Assembly: GCA_021414185.1 (NCBI GenBank)
Contig: JAIOOZ010000373.1
Span: forward strand, 1-6,086
DNA: 6,086 nucleotides
Direction of reading: 5' to 3'
Origin: Betaproteobacteria bacterium
GTDB lineage: Bacteria > Pseudomonadota > Gammaproteobacteria > Burkholderiales > SG8-41
The notes below the pieces were generated by a model. That model was not told where the DNA came from. It worked only from the letters and a program-made list of their open reading frames with translations, and did not search any database. A program made the translations under genes and the position numbers. Each line of letters opens with the position of its first letter. Positions within the stretch are counted from its first letter, which is position 1. Positions 1 through 6,028 of the stretch are shown piece after piece.

Positions 1-783
1 CGGGAAGTGAAGGACGAGCTGCCGGCCATCCCCACCATCGACCTCACCACCGAACCCGATGACCTGTGGCAGCGCATGCGCAACGGCTTCGCCATGCCCG
101 ACCTCGACAGCCCGCTGGTGGCCGACCGCCAGGCCTGGTATCTGAACCGGCCCGATTTGCTGAAACGGATATTCGAGCGCAGCCGCCGCTATCTGCACCA
201 CATCGTCGCCGAACTCGAAAAACGCGGCATGCCGACCGAACTGGCCCTGTTGCCGATCGTGGAAAGCTCCTTCAATCCGCTGGCCTACTCGTCCGCACGC
301 GCCCTCGGCATGTGGCAGTTCATTCCGGCCACCGGCAAGAACTACAAGCTGCAGCAGAACTGGTGGTTCGACCAGCGCCGCGACATCGTCGCCTCGACCA
401 GCGCGGCGCTCGACGACCTGCAATACATCTATGAAATGCACGGCGACTGGCATCTGGCGCTGGCCTCTTACAACTGGGGTGAAGGCGCCGTCGGTCGCGC
501 GGTGGCGAAGAACAAGGCCAAGGGCCTGCCGACCGATTACCTGAGCCTGAAAATGCCGGGCGAGACGCGCTACTACGTGCCCAAGCTGCAAGCGATCAAG
601 AACATCATCGCCCAGCCGCAGCTATTCGGCATCAGCCTCGATCCGATTCCCAACCGGCCCTATTTCGGCACCGTGGAACGCAGCGAGAAGATTATTTCGG
701 CACCGTGGAACGCAGCGAGAAGATGGACATCGCCATCGCGGCGCGGCTCGCCGAAATTCCGGTGGAGGAGTTCATCGCGCTGA
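1..783 (+). CDS. mltD: MltD-type membrane-bound lytic murein transglycosylase, catalytic part (5' end outside window, frameshifted at 3' end)
   Basis: This enzyme cleaves the MurNAc-GlcNAc bond of peptidoglycan, leaving 1,6-anhydro ends, and works in the periplasm during wall remodelling. The frame is open from base 1, so the real start and the signal peptide or lipobox lie upstream; the GTG at 7 is not a convincing start. The SLT fold is clear. Numbering from codon 7, the catalytic Glu is E86 in LLPIVESSFNP (codon 262-264), followed by GMWQFIP (about 101-107) and ASYNWGEGAVGRA (about 153-165). The tail after RYYVPKL matches MltD proteins. Up to base 692 the protein is normal. The second copy of a 32-bp repeat then shifts the frame, adding about 30 unrelated residues rich in Arg and Ser before a TGA at 781-783. 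The product would keep its active site but lack LysM. Family assignment is firm; whether the frameshift is biological or an assembly error cannot be told here. Confidence 0.9.
   Translation, partial: REVKDELPAIPTIDLTTEPDDLWQRMRNGFAMPDLDSPLVADRQAWYLNRPDLLKRIFERSRRYLHHIVAELEKRGMPTELALLPIVESSFNPLAYSSARALGMWQFIPATGKNYKLQQNWWFDQRRDIVASTSAALDDLQYIYEMHGDWHLALASYNWGEGAVGRAVAKNKAKGLPTDYLSLKMPGETRYYVPKLQAIKNIIAQPQLFGISLDPIPNRPYFGTVERSEKIISAPWNAARRWTSPSRRGSPKFRWRSSSR
661..724 (+). repeat. perfect 32-bp tandem duplication inside mltD
   Basis: Bases 661-692 are repeated exactly at 693-724; the unit begins TATTTCGGCACC and ends GCGAGAAGAT. The match stops at both ends (c at 660 against t at 692; t at 693 against g at 725), so the unit is exactly 32 bp. 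It falls in the segment between the catalytic domain and the first LysM-like unit and adds 2 bases modulo 3, which causes the frameshift. Confidence 0.97.
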
Positions 784-1232
784 ACCCCGCCTACAGCCGG
801 CCGGTCATGCCGATGGCCGCCAACAGCCCGCTGGTGCTGCCGGCCGGGAAGGTACAGACCTTCCTCGACAACCTGCAAAGCCACGAAGCGCAGGACAAGC
901 CGCTGTCGGCCTGGCTCACCCACACGCTGAAGAAAGGCGAAAAGCTGGACGCCGTCGCCAAGCGCTTCGGCCTCAGCACGGCGCGACTCAAGCAGTTGAA
1001 CGGCATCACGGCGCGCACCAAGGTGATTCCCGGCTTCGCCCTGCTGGTCCCCGGCAAGGATGCCGTCGGCCACGAATCCCTCGCCGCACGGCTGCCGCAA
1101 ACCCCGGCGACACCGCCGAAGGCCACCAAGTGGAAGAAGGGCAAGGGAACCGCAAAGCCCAGGGGCAAGGGCGTCACGGTCAACATCCGGAAGCCGGCCG
1201 CGAAGCCCGCAGTCAAGCCCAAGGCGCGCTAG
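705..1232 (+). pseudogene. mltD: LysM-containing C-terminal part of the same MltD gene, out of frame with the catalytic part
   Basis: This stretch is the continuation of mltD in a second frame. With one 32-bp copy removed, the codons for ERSEK run directly into MDIAIAARLAEIPVEEF, giving one protein of at least 397 residues counted from base 7. Numbering from the GTG at 705, residues about 6-48 form a degenerate LysM-like unit ending in LVLPAG. Residues about 70-117 form a better one, with LKKGEKLDAVAKRFG, LKQLNG and IPGFALLVP. LysM binds peptidoglycan glycan chains and positions the catalytic domain. The last 40 or so residues are a Lys/Pro/Ala-rich basic tail. The fragment has no secretion signal, so it is unlikely to function alone even if translation restarted at GTG 705 or ATG 723. 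It ends in TAG at 1230-1232, overlapping the stop codon of the convergent antitoxin gene. Confidence 0.8.
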
Positions 1233-1477
1233 CCGGCCGCAGTTTTCCTGCGGGCGCGCGGCGCACGCCGGGCCAGTTCAAGCAAGCCGCGCAATGCATC
1301 GTTCACTGCTTGCGCGTTAGGAAACGCCTTTTGCACTTCCGGCGCAATCACCACTACGTTGGAGGCCTCGCGACAGGCCTTCGCATACTTGCCGCGAGCC
1401 ATCGCACCAAAATCCTCGCGCCTGTATTCGGCGCGCATTTCGTCGTCCGGCCCGTTGGCGGCTTTAGCCTTCTTCAT
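1229..1477 (-). CDS. putative antitoxin of the BrnT toxin, 82 residues
   Basis: This small protein is encoded directly after a BrnT toxin and overlaps it by 14 bp (1464-1477), so translational coupling and an antitoxin role are inferred from position. The ATG at 1477 is chosen over longer in-frame extensions because AAAGGAAG lies 4 bases before it (1482-1489) and upstream codons lie inside brnT. The sequence has a charged N-terminus (EMRAEYRREDFG at 13-24), a GKYAKACREASN stretch, a short beta-like VVVIAPEV (41-48), then a helix around AVNDALRGLLELARR and a basic tail. The strand-then-helix order resembles a ribbon-helix-helix DNA-binding domain, which would allow autoregulation; that is inference. 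It does not look like classical BrnA, but short proteins with this DFG..GKYAK and VVV..PEV pattern are known to me as partners of toxin genes. The stop overlaps the mltD stop tail to tail. Confidence 0.75.
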   Translation of the reverse strand: MKKAKAANGPDDEMRAEYRREDFGAMARGKYAKACREASNVVVIAPEVQKAFPNAQAVNDALRGLLELARRAPRARRKTAAG

Positions 1478-1736
1478 AGAGCTTCCTTTCGGCCCTTGTC
1501 GCCGGGCGAGCGCTGATGATCCGGATTGTGCCATGCCTCTCGGTATGCGACACGGCGAGAACGCGGCCATCGGCAGAAAGACCAAAGGTAACAAAGCGGC
1601 GCTCGCCCTGGGAATGATCTGGATCGCGACCGGTCAACGACAGATCGTCTACGAAAACCGTCGTGGCTTCCTCGAACGAAACGCCGTGCTTGCGCGAATT
1701 TGAAACTGCCTTGGCTTCATCCCATTCGAAATTCAA
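1464..1736 (-). CDS. brnT: BrnT-family (DUF497) ribonuclease toxin, 90 residues
   Basis: BrnT toxins are small RelE-fold ribonucleases that arrest translation in the cytoplasm until bound by their antitoxin. The family hallmarks are present: FEWDEAKAVSNSRKHGVSFEEA at the N-terminus (residues 3-24, with W5, K9, H17), a central strand ERRFVTFGLS, and the C-terminal IRIISARPATRAER (71-84) followed by YEEG. Arg72, Arg77, Arg81, Arg84 and Glu88 fall in the region holding the catalytic residues of the family, so the toxin looks intact. Length matches the family at about 90 residues. The start is TTG at 1734-1736, supported by a perfect AGGAGG 7 bases upstream; no ATG fits and an in-frame TAG lies a little further up. 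Toxin-first order with an overlapping antitoxin gene is normal for BrnT modules. Confidence 0.92.
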   Translation of the reverse strand: MNFEWDEAKAVSNSRKHGVSFEEATTVFVDDLSLTGRDPDHSQGERRFVTFGLSADGRVLAVSHTERHGTIRIISARPATRAERKLYEEG

Positions 1737-1743
1737 TAGCTGT

Positions 1744-1749
1744 CCTCCT
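1744..1749 (-). promoter_or_regulatory. Shine-Dalgarno site AGGAGG fixing the TTG start of brnT
   Basis: On the - strand AGGAGG is followed by a 7-base spacer and then TTG, AAT, TTC, GAA, TGG. The perfect site and ideal spacing decide for the rare TTG start. A TATAGT hexamer about 10 bases further upstream resembles a -10 box, but I see no convincing -35 element at 16-18 bp from it, so no promoter is called. Confidence 0.8.
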
Positions 1750-1892
1750 ATGAACTATATCGAGCCAAGCGTGTTCTGCCCTTCACTACTCCGAACGTCT
1801 CATAAGTGCCCTGAGCCGCCTGATGACGTTTGCACGAGAAATGGCAGCTAACTGATCATCAAGCCGCCGGTCAGGCCCTCGGGCTGTCGAAC

Positions 1893-2729
1893 CTAAGAAT
1901 TCCTCGGTCTGATCCGTAACGGTTGATCTAATGCCGCCTTCCCGATCCGATACAAAGCCCAGAATAGGAACAACGGCACGACCACCGTTTGCATCAGAAA
2001 CACGACAATCAACTTGACGATGTGTTCGGTCACCTGGCTTGCCGAGTGCTTTAACTTCTCAAGTCGAGAACCAACAGCGTCGACGCCTTGGGACAACCAT
2101 CCATTGATGCGACCAATAACCCCGCTTCCAGCACTGGCTCCGTTGGATGGGGGACTGAGAGACGCCAATTGCTCGGCATTCCCATCTATCGCACTTTGGC
2201 TTACCGCGTAGTCGCTGCTGAGAAACTTGTGGAATACGGCATCGCTGCCGACGGTCACCAGTGGGACAGCAAACCGAACCATGAGCAGTACCAGCATGGC
2301 GCTTGTCAGCCAACTAGGTGAATCCGCCCCTCGCCAACGCACCGCAAACCAAGCTATGGCCACAGCTGACGTCAACAGGGAAATGCCCCAAAAGCTGCCA
2401 ATACTGATTAACACCTTCATAGCACCGAAGGCAACACTGGCGGCAAGCATCATTTCTGCGAACTGACCGACCAGATCATTAACTGGCCGCAAAATCTGAC
2501 CAGGCGCAAGCTTTACGCCGACGCCAGCAGGTTGAATGGCGATATCGGTTCCCTGGGCCACCGAAATTATTGCGTTCAAGGCGCGTGCTGTAGCGAAGCT
2601 GACAAGTGCTCGCTTTAGCCCAGCATCAACTTGCTCGGTAGCTACAACATCCAGGGGTTTGAGCCATGCAGTTGCAAGGGCAATCGCGAGGACAACAACC
2701 AAGAAGAAGCGTTCTACGCTGTGTCTCAT
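1893..2729 (-). CDS. unrecognised polytopic membrane protein, 278 residues
   Basis: I do not recognise this family. The sequence predicts about five hydrophobic helices: residues about 8-23 (an N-terminal anchor or uncleaved signal), 92-111, 113-132, 140-160 and 236-261. Two soluble stretches separate them. Residues 25-90 are mixed and carry VDAGLKRALVSFATARALNAI. Residues 165-235 are polar, with a Ser/Gly/Pro-rich linker (about 189-205) followed by an amphipathic helix around SRLEKLKHSASQVTEHIVKL. The C-terminus is short and basic. The start ATG at 2729 has GAGGG with a 7-base spacer upstream. The gene lies 75 bp after the two-helix membrane protein gene on the same strand, so co-transcription is likely. 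GC is about 48% in the block 1981-2040, far below the ABC gene to the right, which suggests transfer. A channel, a scaffold or a membrane partner of its neighbour are all possible; nothing visible settles it. Confidence 0.75.
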   Translation of the reverse strand: MRHSVERFFLVVVLAIALATAWLKPLDVVATEQVDAGLKRALVSFATARALNAIISVAQGTDIAIQPAGVGVKLAPGQILRPVNDLVGQFAEMMLAASVAFGAMKVLISIGSFWGISLLTSAVAIAWFAVRWRGADSPSWLTSAMLVLLMVRFAVPLVTVGSDAVFHKFLSSDYAVSQSAIDGNAEQLASLSPPSNGASAGSGVIGRINGWLSQGVDAVGSRLEKLKHSASQVTEHIVKLIVVFLMQTVVVPLFLFWALYRIGKAALDQPLRIRPRNS

Positions 2730-2804
2730 ATGAGTTCCCTCGTCTTGCGTCTATTGAAACCGGTCAGGTTCATTTCGGTCGATCTTGAATCGTTGCCTGC
2801 CGTA

Positions 2805-3626
2805 TCAGCGAAGCTGCCAACGAGCTAGCGTCAGGGCCCCAAGGCTATTGAGGAAACACCATACGGCTAGCAGTAGTCCAGCGACCAAGAGAACAACTCC
2901 AACCTTGCTCCCTGTGTCGACCTGCGCACGAACTATCCCCAAGCTATGAGACGTGCGCTTTAGCTCATTGAGCGCATTGGGCAGGTCCTCTGTATTGATC
3001 CGTCCCAATGTTTTTTCGGCTTCTGCAATTACCTTGAGTGCCTGATCACTAGTTGCTATGACGGCCACACTTAGATTTTGTCCGTCACGGCTGATGGTGG
3101 TAGCAATACTTGTCATGCTTGTGCTTATATTCTTGATATCTTGAGCGATTGCATTCGCCTGTATTGCTTGAGCCCCCATCGGGCGGGTCATGATGAAAAC
3201 TGGCTTCAATCCGTCCCAGCGGATATCTGGTGACGGTACCGAAAAATCCATTGCGTTGCTCATCTGCTGTACCAAGCCGCTTAACTTCCATGTGACCGAC
3301 GCGGCAGACTGCAAACCGCCGGCATATTGCGGTGCAAGTTGAGCCTGGTTTGCGGCAGCGTTGCGAAGCTCATTGATGAGCTTTCGCGTCTCGTCCAACA
3401 TTTGAGCTGATTGATTGATGAGGTCCCGCCTGGCTTCAACGGTTTCCGCAGTCCTAGCCACTACACTGGAGACTGCCCCAACCGAATCTGCAATCGAGTG
3501 GAAGAATTGACCGAGCGAGGATTGATAGGTCAGGTATCCCCATACAATGGTGGCGGCAAGAAAAAGACTAGTGATAAGTTGAAGCCAAGCTAAGAACGCA
3601 AAAAGCCTACCCCTGTTTTCGTTCAT
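2805..3626 (-). CDS. unrecognised two-helix membrane protein with a long extracytoplasmic helical domain, 273 residues
   Basis: I do not recognise this family. It has one transmembrane helix near each end (about 8-31 and 241-263) and a domain of about 205 residues between them. With a short polar N-terminus (NENRGR) the likely topology puts the middle domain outside the cytoplasm. That domain looks largely helical and coiled-coil prone: residues 44-125 carry TVEARRDLINQS and LDETRKLINELRNAAANQ, and residues 155-235 carry AIAQDIKNISTSMTSIATTI and EKTLGRINTEDLPNALNELK. A non-helical block around residues 128-150 (PSPDIRWDGLKP, FIMTRPMG) interrupts them. The layout resembles the periplasmic part of chemoreceptors, but no cytoplasmic signalling domain, HAMP or enzyme domain follows. 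ATG at 3626 is preferred. A GTG at 3686 in the same frame would add 20 residues. The ATG would overlap the stop of a possible upstream reading frame as ATGA. The polytopic membrane protein gene follows 75 bp downstream. Confidence 0.75.
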   Translation of the reverse strand: MNENRGRLFAFLAWLQLITSLFLAATIVWGYLTYQSSLGQFFHSIADSVGAVSSVVARTAETVEARRDLINQSAQMLDETRKLINELRNAAANQAQLAPQYAGGLQSAASVTWKLSGLVQQMSNAMDFSVPSPDIRWDGLKPVFIMTRPMGAQAIQANAIAQDIKNISTSMTSIATTISRDGQNLSVAVIATSDQALKVIAEAEKTLGRINTEDLPNALNELKRTSHSLGIVRAQVDTGSKVGVVLLVAGLLLAVWCFLNSLGALTLARWQLR

Positions 3627-3870
3627 GCTGAGGATCCAATCACTAAAGAAAGTCCAAGCAAATATACAGGTAGCAACACTGCCCACCCCAAGAATCTTCG
3701 AAGCGGAAGGCCAGAACCAATATTTCGGCAGTCAATAGTCCGAAAGAGGCGAAGCCGAGGGCGGCAATCTTTGTTCTGGCTCCGAGTTTTCTCTAATAAC
3801 TCTGGAATTGATCTATGCCGAACTGCGTTCCAACGGGGTGAAGAATTGAAGGTCGGCTTCGGTAGGGGTT
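3623..3870 (-). pseudogene. possible remnant of a small membrane protein gene, frameshifted
   Basis: This covers the stretch between the ABC ATPase and the low-GC membrane genes, where no intact gene is seen. One - strand frame (3682-3792) reads like coding sequence with a hydrophobic helix (KIAALGFASFGLLTAEILVL, then AFRFEDSWG). A second frame, open from 3868 to a TGA at 3623-3625, ends in another helix (WAVLLPVYLLGLSLVIGSSA). Adding one G to the four-G run at 3686-3689 joins them as DSWGWAVLL. The joined frame would end in TGA overlapping the next start ATG as ATGA, as in a coupled operon. No ATG or GTG start is visible in the first frame, and a third frame is also hydrophobic, so this may be chance or an older fragment. 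Treat it as a suggestion. Confidence 0.3.
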
Positions 3871-3944
3871 ACCTGCCGTTCAACCCGGAGCATTTTCTGC
3901 GACCGCTATGGCCGTTCCTGGCCGATCTGGGACACACGATTGCG

Positions 3945-5909
3945 CTAACCCGCCTTGATGCAACGCACCGCGTGTGTCGCGCCGAACAGGATTTCCGCCG
4001 GATAGTCGCGCCGGCAACCCTCATCGGCGAGCGGGCAGCGCGGATGGAAATGGCACCCCTGCGGCGGATTCGCCGGCGATGGCATGTCGCCGGCGAGCTT
4101 CACCACTTCCCGGCCCAGGCCGTCGACGCGTGGCACTGCCGCCAGCAGCGCCTTGGTGTAGGGATGGCGCGGCGAACGCAGGACCTCCCCGGCAGTGCCG
4201 CTTTCCACCACGCGACCGAGATACATCACCGCGACGTCGTGCGCCAGGTAATCCACCACCGCGATGTTGTGCGTGATGAACAGGTAGGCCAGCTTGAGGT
4301 CGCGCTGCAGGTCCGACAACAGGTTGAGGATCTGCGCCTGCACCGAAACATCCAGGGCTGACGTCGGCTCGTCGCAGATCAGCAGTTGCGGATTCACCGC
4401 CAGGGCGCGGGCAATGGCGATGCGCTGGCGCTGCCCGCCGGAAAACTCGTGCGGATAACGGCCGGCCATGTCGGCACGCAGGCCGACCTGCTCCAGCAAC
4501 GGGCCGACCGTCACCATCGGATCGCCGCCAACCCCGGTACCCAGCGCCCGCATGCCTTCCGCAATGATGTCGCCGATGCGCAAGCGCGGGTTGAGCGAGG
4601 CGAAGGGATCCTGGAACACCATCTGCATTTTCGCCCGCAGCGGCCGCAATTCGCCGGTCGAGCGCGTGGTCAGCTCGACACCGTCCAGCAGCACGCTGCC
4701 CGCCGTGGGCCGGATCAGTTGCAGCATGGCCTTGCCGGCGGTGGTCTTGCCGCAGCCCGACTCGCCGACCAGCGCCAGGGTACGCCCCGGCATCAGTTGC
4801 AGCGACATGCCGTCGACCGCGCGCACGGCGCCGACGACGCGTTGCAGGATGCCGCGCCGGATCGGGAAATGCACCTCGAGGTCGCGGACCGCCAGCAGCG
4901 GCTTCGAGGTCTCCGCAATCGCCGCATCACCGGCGCCGACTTCTCCCCCTGCCACCGCGGGCGCGGCGTCCGGCAAGTGGCAGCGCACGCGCTGCCGGGC
5001 GTCGACGTCGCGCCACGGCGGCAATTCCGTGCGACACACCGGCATGGCTTCGCCGCAGCGATCGACGAAGCGGCAGCCTTCATGCCGTGCGTCCGCCGGC
5101 GGTACGCTGCCGGGAATGGTCGCCAGCCGCCCGCCGCGCCTTTCGGCGTCGGGCAGCGCGGCGAACAAGCGCACCGAGTAAGGATGGGCCGGCCTGCTGA
5201 AGAATTGCCCGCGCGGGGCCTCCTCCACCAGTTGCCCCGCGTACATGACGCCGACGCGGTCCGCCATGCGCGCCACCACGCCGAGGTCGTGCGTGATCAG
5301 CAGCAGTGCCATGCCCTGCTTGCGCCGCAAGTCGTCGAGCAGGTCGAGCACCTGCGCCTGGATCGTGACGTCGAGCGCCGTGGTCGGCTCGTCGGCGATC
5401 AGCAGGCGCGGTGCGCCGGCCAGCGCGATGGCGATCATTACCCGCTGGCGCAGGCCGCCCGAAAGCTGGAAGGGATACTCGTCGAGCCGCCGTTTCGGAT
5501 CGGGAATGCCGACCTGGTCGAGCAGTTCTTCGGCGCGCGCGCGCGCCGCCTCGCTCCCCAGCGTCGAGTGCAGTTCCAGCGCCTCGACGATCTGCCGTCC
5601 CACGGTGAGCACAGGGTTGAGGCTGGTGGCCGGCTCCTGGAAGATCATCCCGATGCCGCCGCCACGCACCTCGCGCATGCCGGACTCGGGCAGCGCCAGC
5701 AGGTCGCCACCCTCGAAGCCGACGCCGCCGTTGACGACCTGCGCCGCCGCCGGCAGCAGGCGCATGATGCCCAGCGCCGTCATCGACTTGCCGCAACCCG
5801 ATTCGCCGAGCAGCGCGAAGCACTCGCCGGCCGCGATGTCGAAAGAGATGCCATCGACCGGACGCGCGGCGCCGATATGGATCGTGAGGTCGTTCACCGA
5901 CAGGATCAA
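3945..5909 (-). CDS. fused double ATP-binding subunit (DppD-DppF / GsiA type) of a peptide ABC importer, 654 residues
   Basis: This cytoplasmic subunit powers uptake of di- or oligopeptides or similar nickel/peptide-family substrates (glutathione for GsiA, microcin C for YejF) through two permeases. Both nucleotide-binding domains look intact. NBD1 has Walker A GESGCGKS (35-42), Q-loop FQEP (90-93), signature LSGGLRQR (149-156), Walker B LLIADEPTTALD (169-180) and H-loop His207. NBD2 has GESGCGKTT (382-390), FQDP (432-435), FSGGQRQR (489-496), LLICDEPTSALD (509-520) and His547. Each is followed by the oligopeptide C-terminal domain with four cysteines at identical spacing (C279, C285, C292, C310; C619, C625, C632, C650), the pattern that binds a 4Fe-4S cluster in some DppD/OppD proteins. 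The TTG at 5909 is chosen because MILSVNDLTIH is the normal NBD start; the only in-frame ATG (6065) lies inside the permease gene. The substrate cannot be read from this subunit. Confidence 0.92.
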   Translation of the reverse strand: MILSVNDLTIHIGAARPVDGISFDIAAGECFALLGESGCGKSMTALGIMRLLPAAAQVVNGGVGFEGGDLLALPESGMREVRGGGIGMIFQEPATSLNPVLTVGRQIVEALELHSTLGSEAARARAEELLDQVGIPDPKRRLDEYPFQLSGGLRQRVMIAIALAGAPRLLIADEPTTALDVTIQAQVLDLLDDLRRKQGMALLLITHDLGVVARMADRVGVMYAGQLVEEAPRGQFFSRPAHPYSVRLFAALPDAERRGGRLATIPGSVPPADARHEGCRFVDRCGEAMPVCRTELPPWRDVDARQRVRCHLPDAAPAVAGGEVGAGDAAIAETSKPLLAVRDLEVHFPIRRGILQRVVGAVRAVDGMSLQLMPGRTLALVGESGCGKTTAGKAMLQLIRPTAGSVLLDGVELTTRSTGELRPLRAKMQMVFQDPFASLNPRLRIGDIIAEGMRALGTGVGGDPMVTVGPLLEQVGLRADMAGRYPHEFSGGQRQRIAIARALAVNPQLLICDEPTSALDVSVQAQILNLLSDLQRDLKLAYLFITHNIAVVDYLAHDVAVMYLGRVVESGTAGEVLRSPRHPYTKALLAAVPRVDGLGREVVKLAGDMPSPANPPQGCHFHPRCPLADEGCRRDYPAEILFGATHAVRCIKAG

Positions 5910-6028
5910 GGCACCACCGTCCCCCCAACCCGCGCCCCGGGGGACGGGGTGACGTTGGTTCGCGGGCTGCGCCCGCTCGACATGATTGACTGCGCCATCC
6001 TCGGGGCGGCCCAGCGGATGGCGCTCAT
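5906..6028 (-). other. 40-codon ORF bridging the permease and ATPase genes; coding status doubtful
   Basis: An ATG at 6026-6028 overlaps the permease stop as ATGA. The frame runs 40 codons to a TGA at 5906-5908, which overlaps the ATPase start as TTGA. The product (beginning MSAIRWAAPRMAQS, ending VGGTVVP) has no recognisable domain, signal peptide or helix. The hairpins in the same DNA argue that it is non-coding spacer. It may still matter as a path by which ribosomes leaving the permease gene reach the ATPase start. Confidence 0.2.
5912..5976 (-). repeat. pair of hairpins in the spacer between permease and ATPase genes
   Basis: Two inverted repeats sit in the roughly 115-bp spacer. The larger pairs CCGTCCCCC (5917-5925) with GGGGGACGG (5939-5947) around a 13-base loop, and flanking CACC and GGTG could extend it with a bulge. 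The smaller pairs GCGGGC (5962-5967) with GCCCGC (5971-5976) around TGC. The larger stem ends 7 bases before the TTG start of the ATPase gene in the - strand transcript and contains the only G-rich stretch that could serve as its ribosome site. It could modulate translation or transcript stability, or be a REP-like dispersed repeat. There is no T-run, so it is not a standard terminator. Confidence 0.6.

Noticed and set aside
660..1100. - strand ORF of 146 codons opposite mltD
   Set aside because: It lies antisense to the LysM part of mltD, whose family match is clear.
1233..1256. Possible terminator after mltD (CCGCAG, TTTTC, CTGCGG)
   Set aside because: The stem is only 6 bp, the next pairs mismatch, no T-run follows, and it lies inside the antitoxin coding sequence.
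1478..1594. N-terminal extension of the antitoxin to 121 residues
   Set aside because: The extra codons lie entirely inside brnT in another frame, and the ATG at 1477 has its own good ribosome site.
1871..1886. Inverted repeat CAGGCC-CTC-GGGCTG after the 278-residue membrane protein gene
   Set aside because: It contains a central mismatch and is not followed by a T-run on the transcribed strand, so it is too weak to call a terminator.
3721..3730. TATTTCGGCA also found at the mltD repeat (661 and 693)
   Set aside because: Only 10 bases match with no extension on either side; chance similarity is the simplest explanation.
3771..4361. + strand ORF of 196 codons entering the ABC gene from the low-GC segment
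   Set aside because: Two thirds of it is antisense to the second ATP-binding domain; the first part has no recognisable motif.
4468..5181. Long + strand ORF (237 codons) opposite the ABC ATPase gene
   Set aside because: It is antisense to clear Walker, signature and cysteine motifs; its translation is low-complexity Ser/Arg/Pro, typical of a shadow frame in GC-rich DNA. The + strand ORF at 5245-5952 and the - strand one at 5080-5928 are rejected for the same reason.
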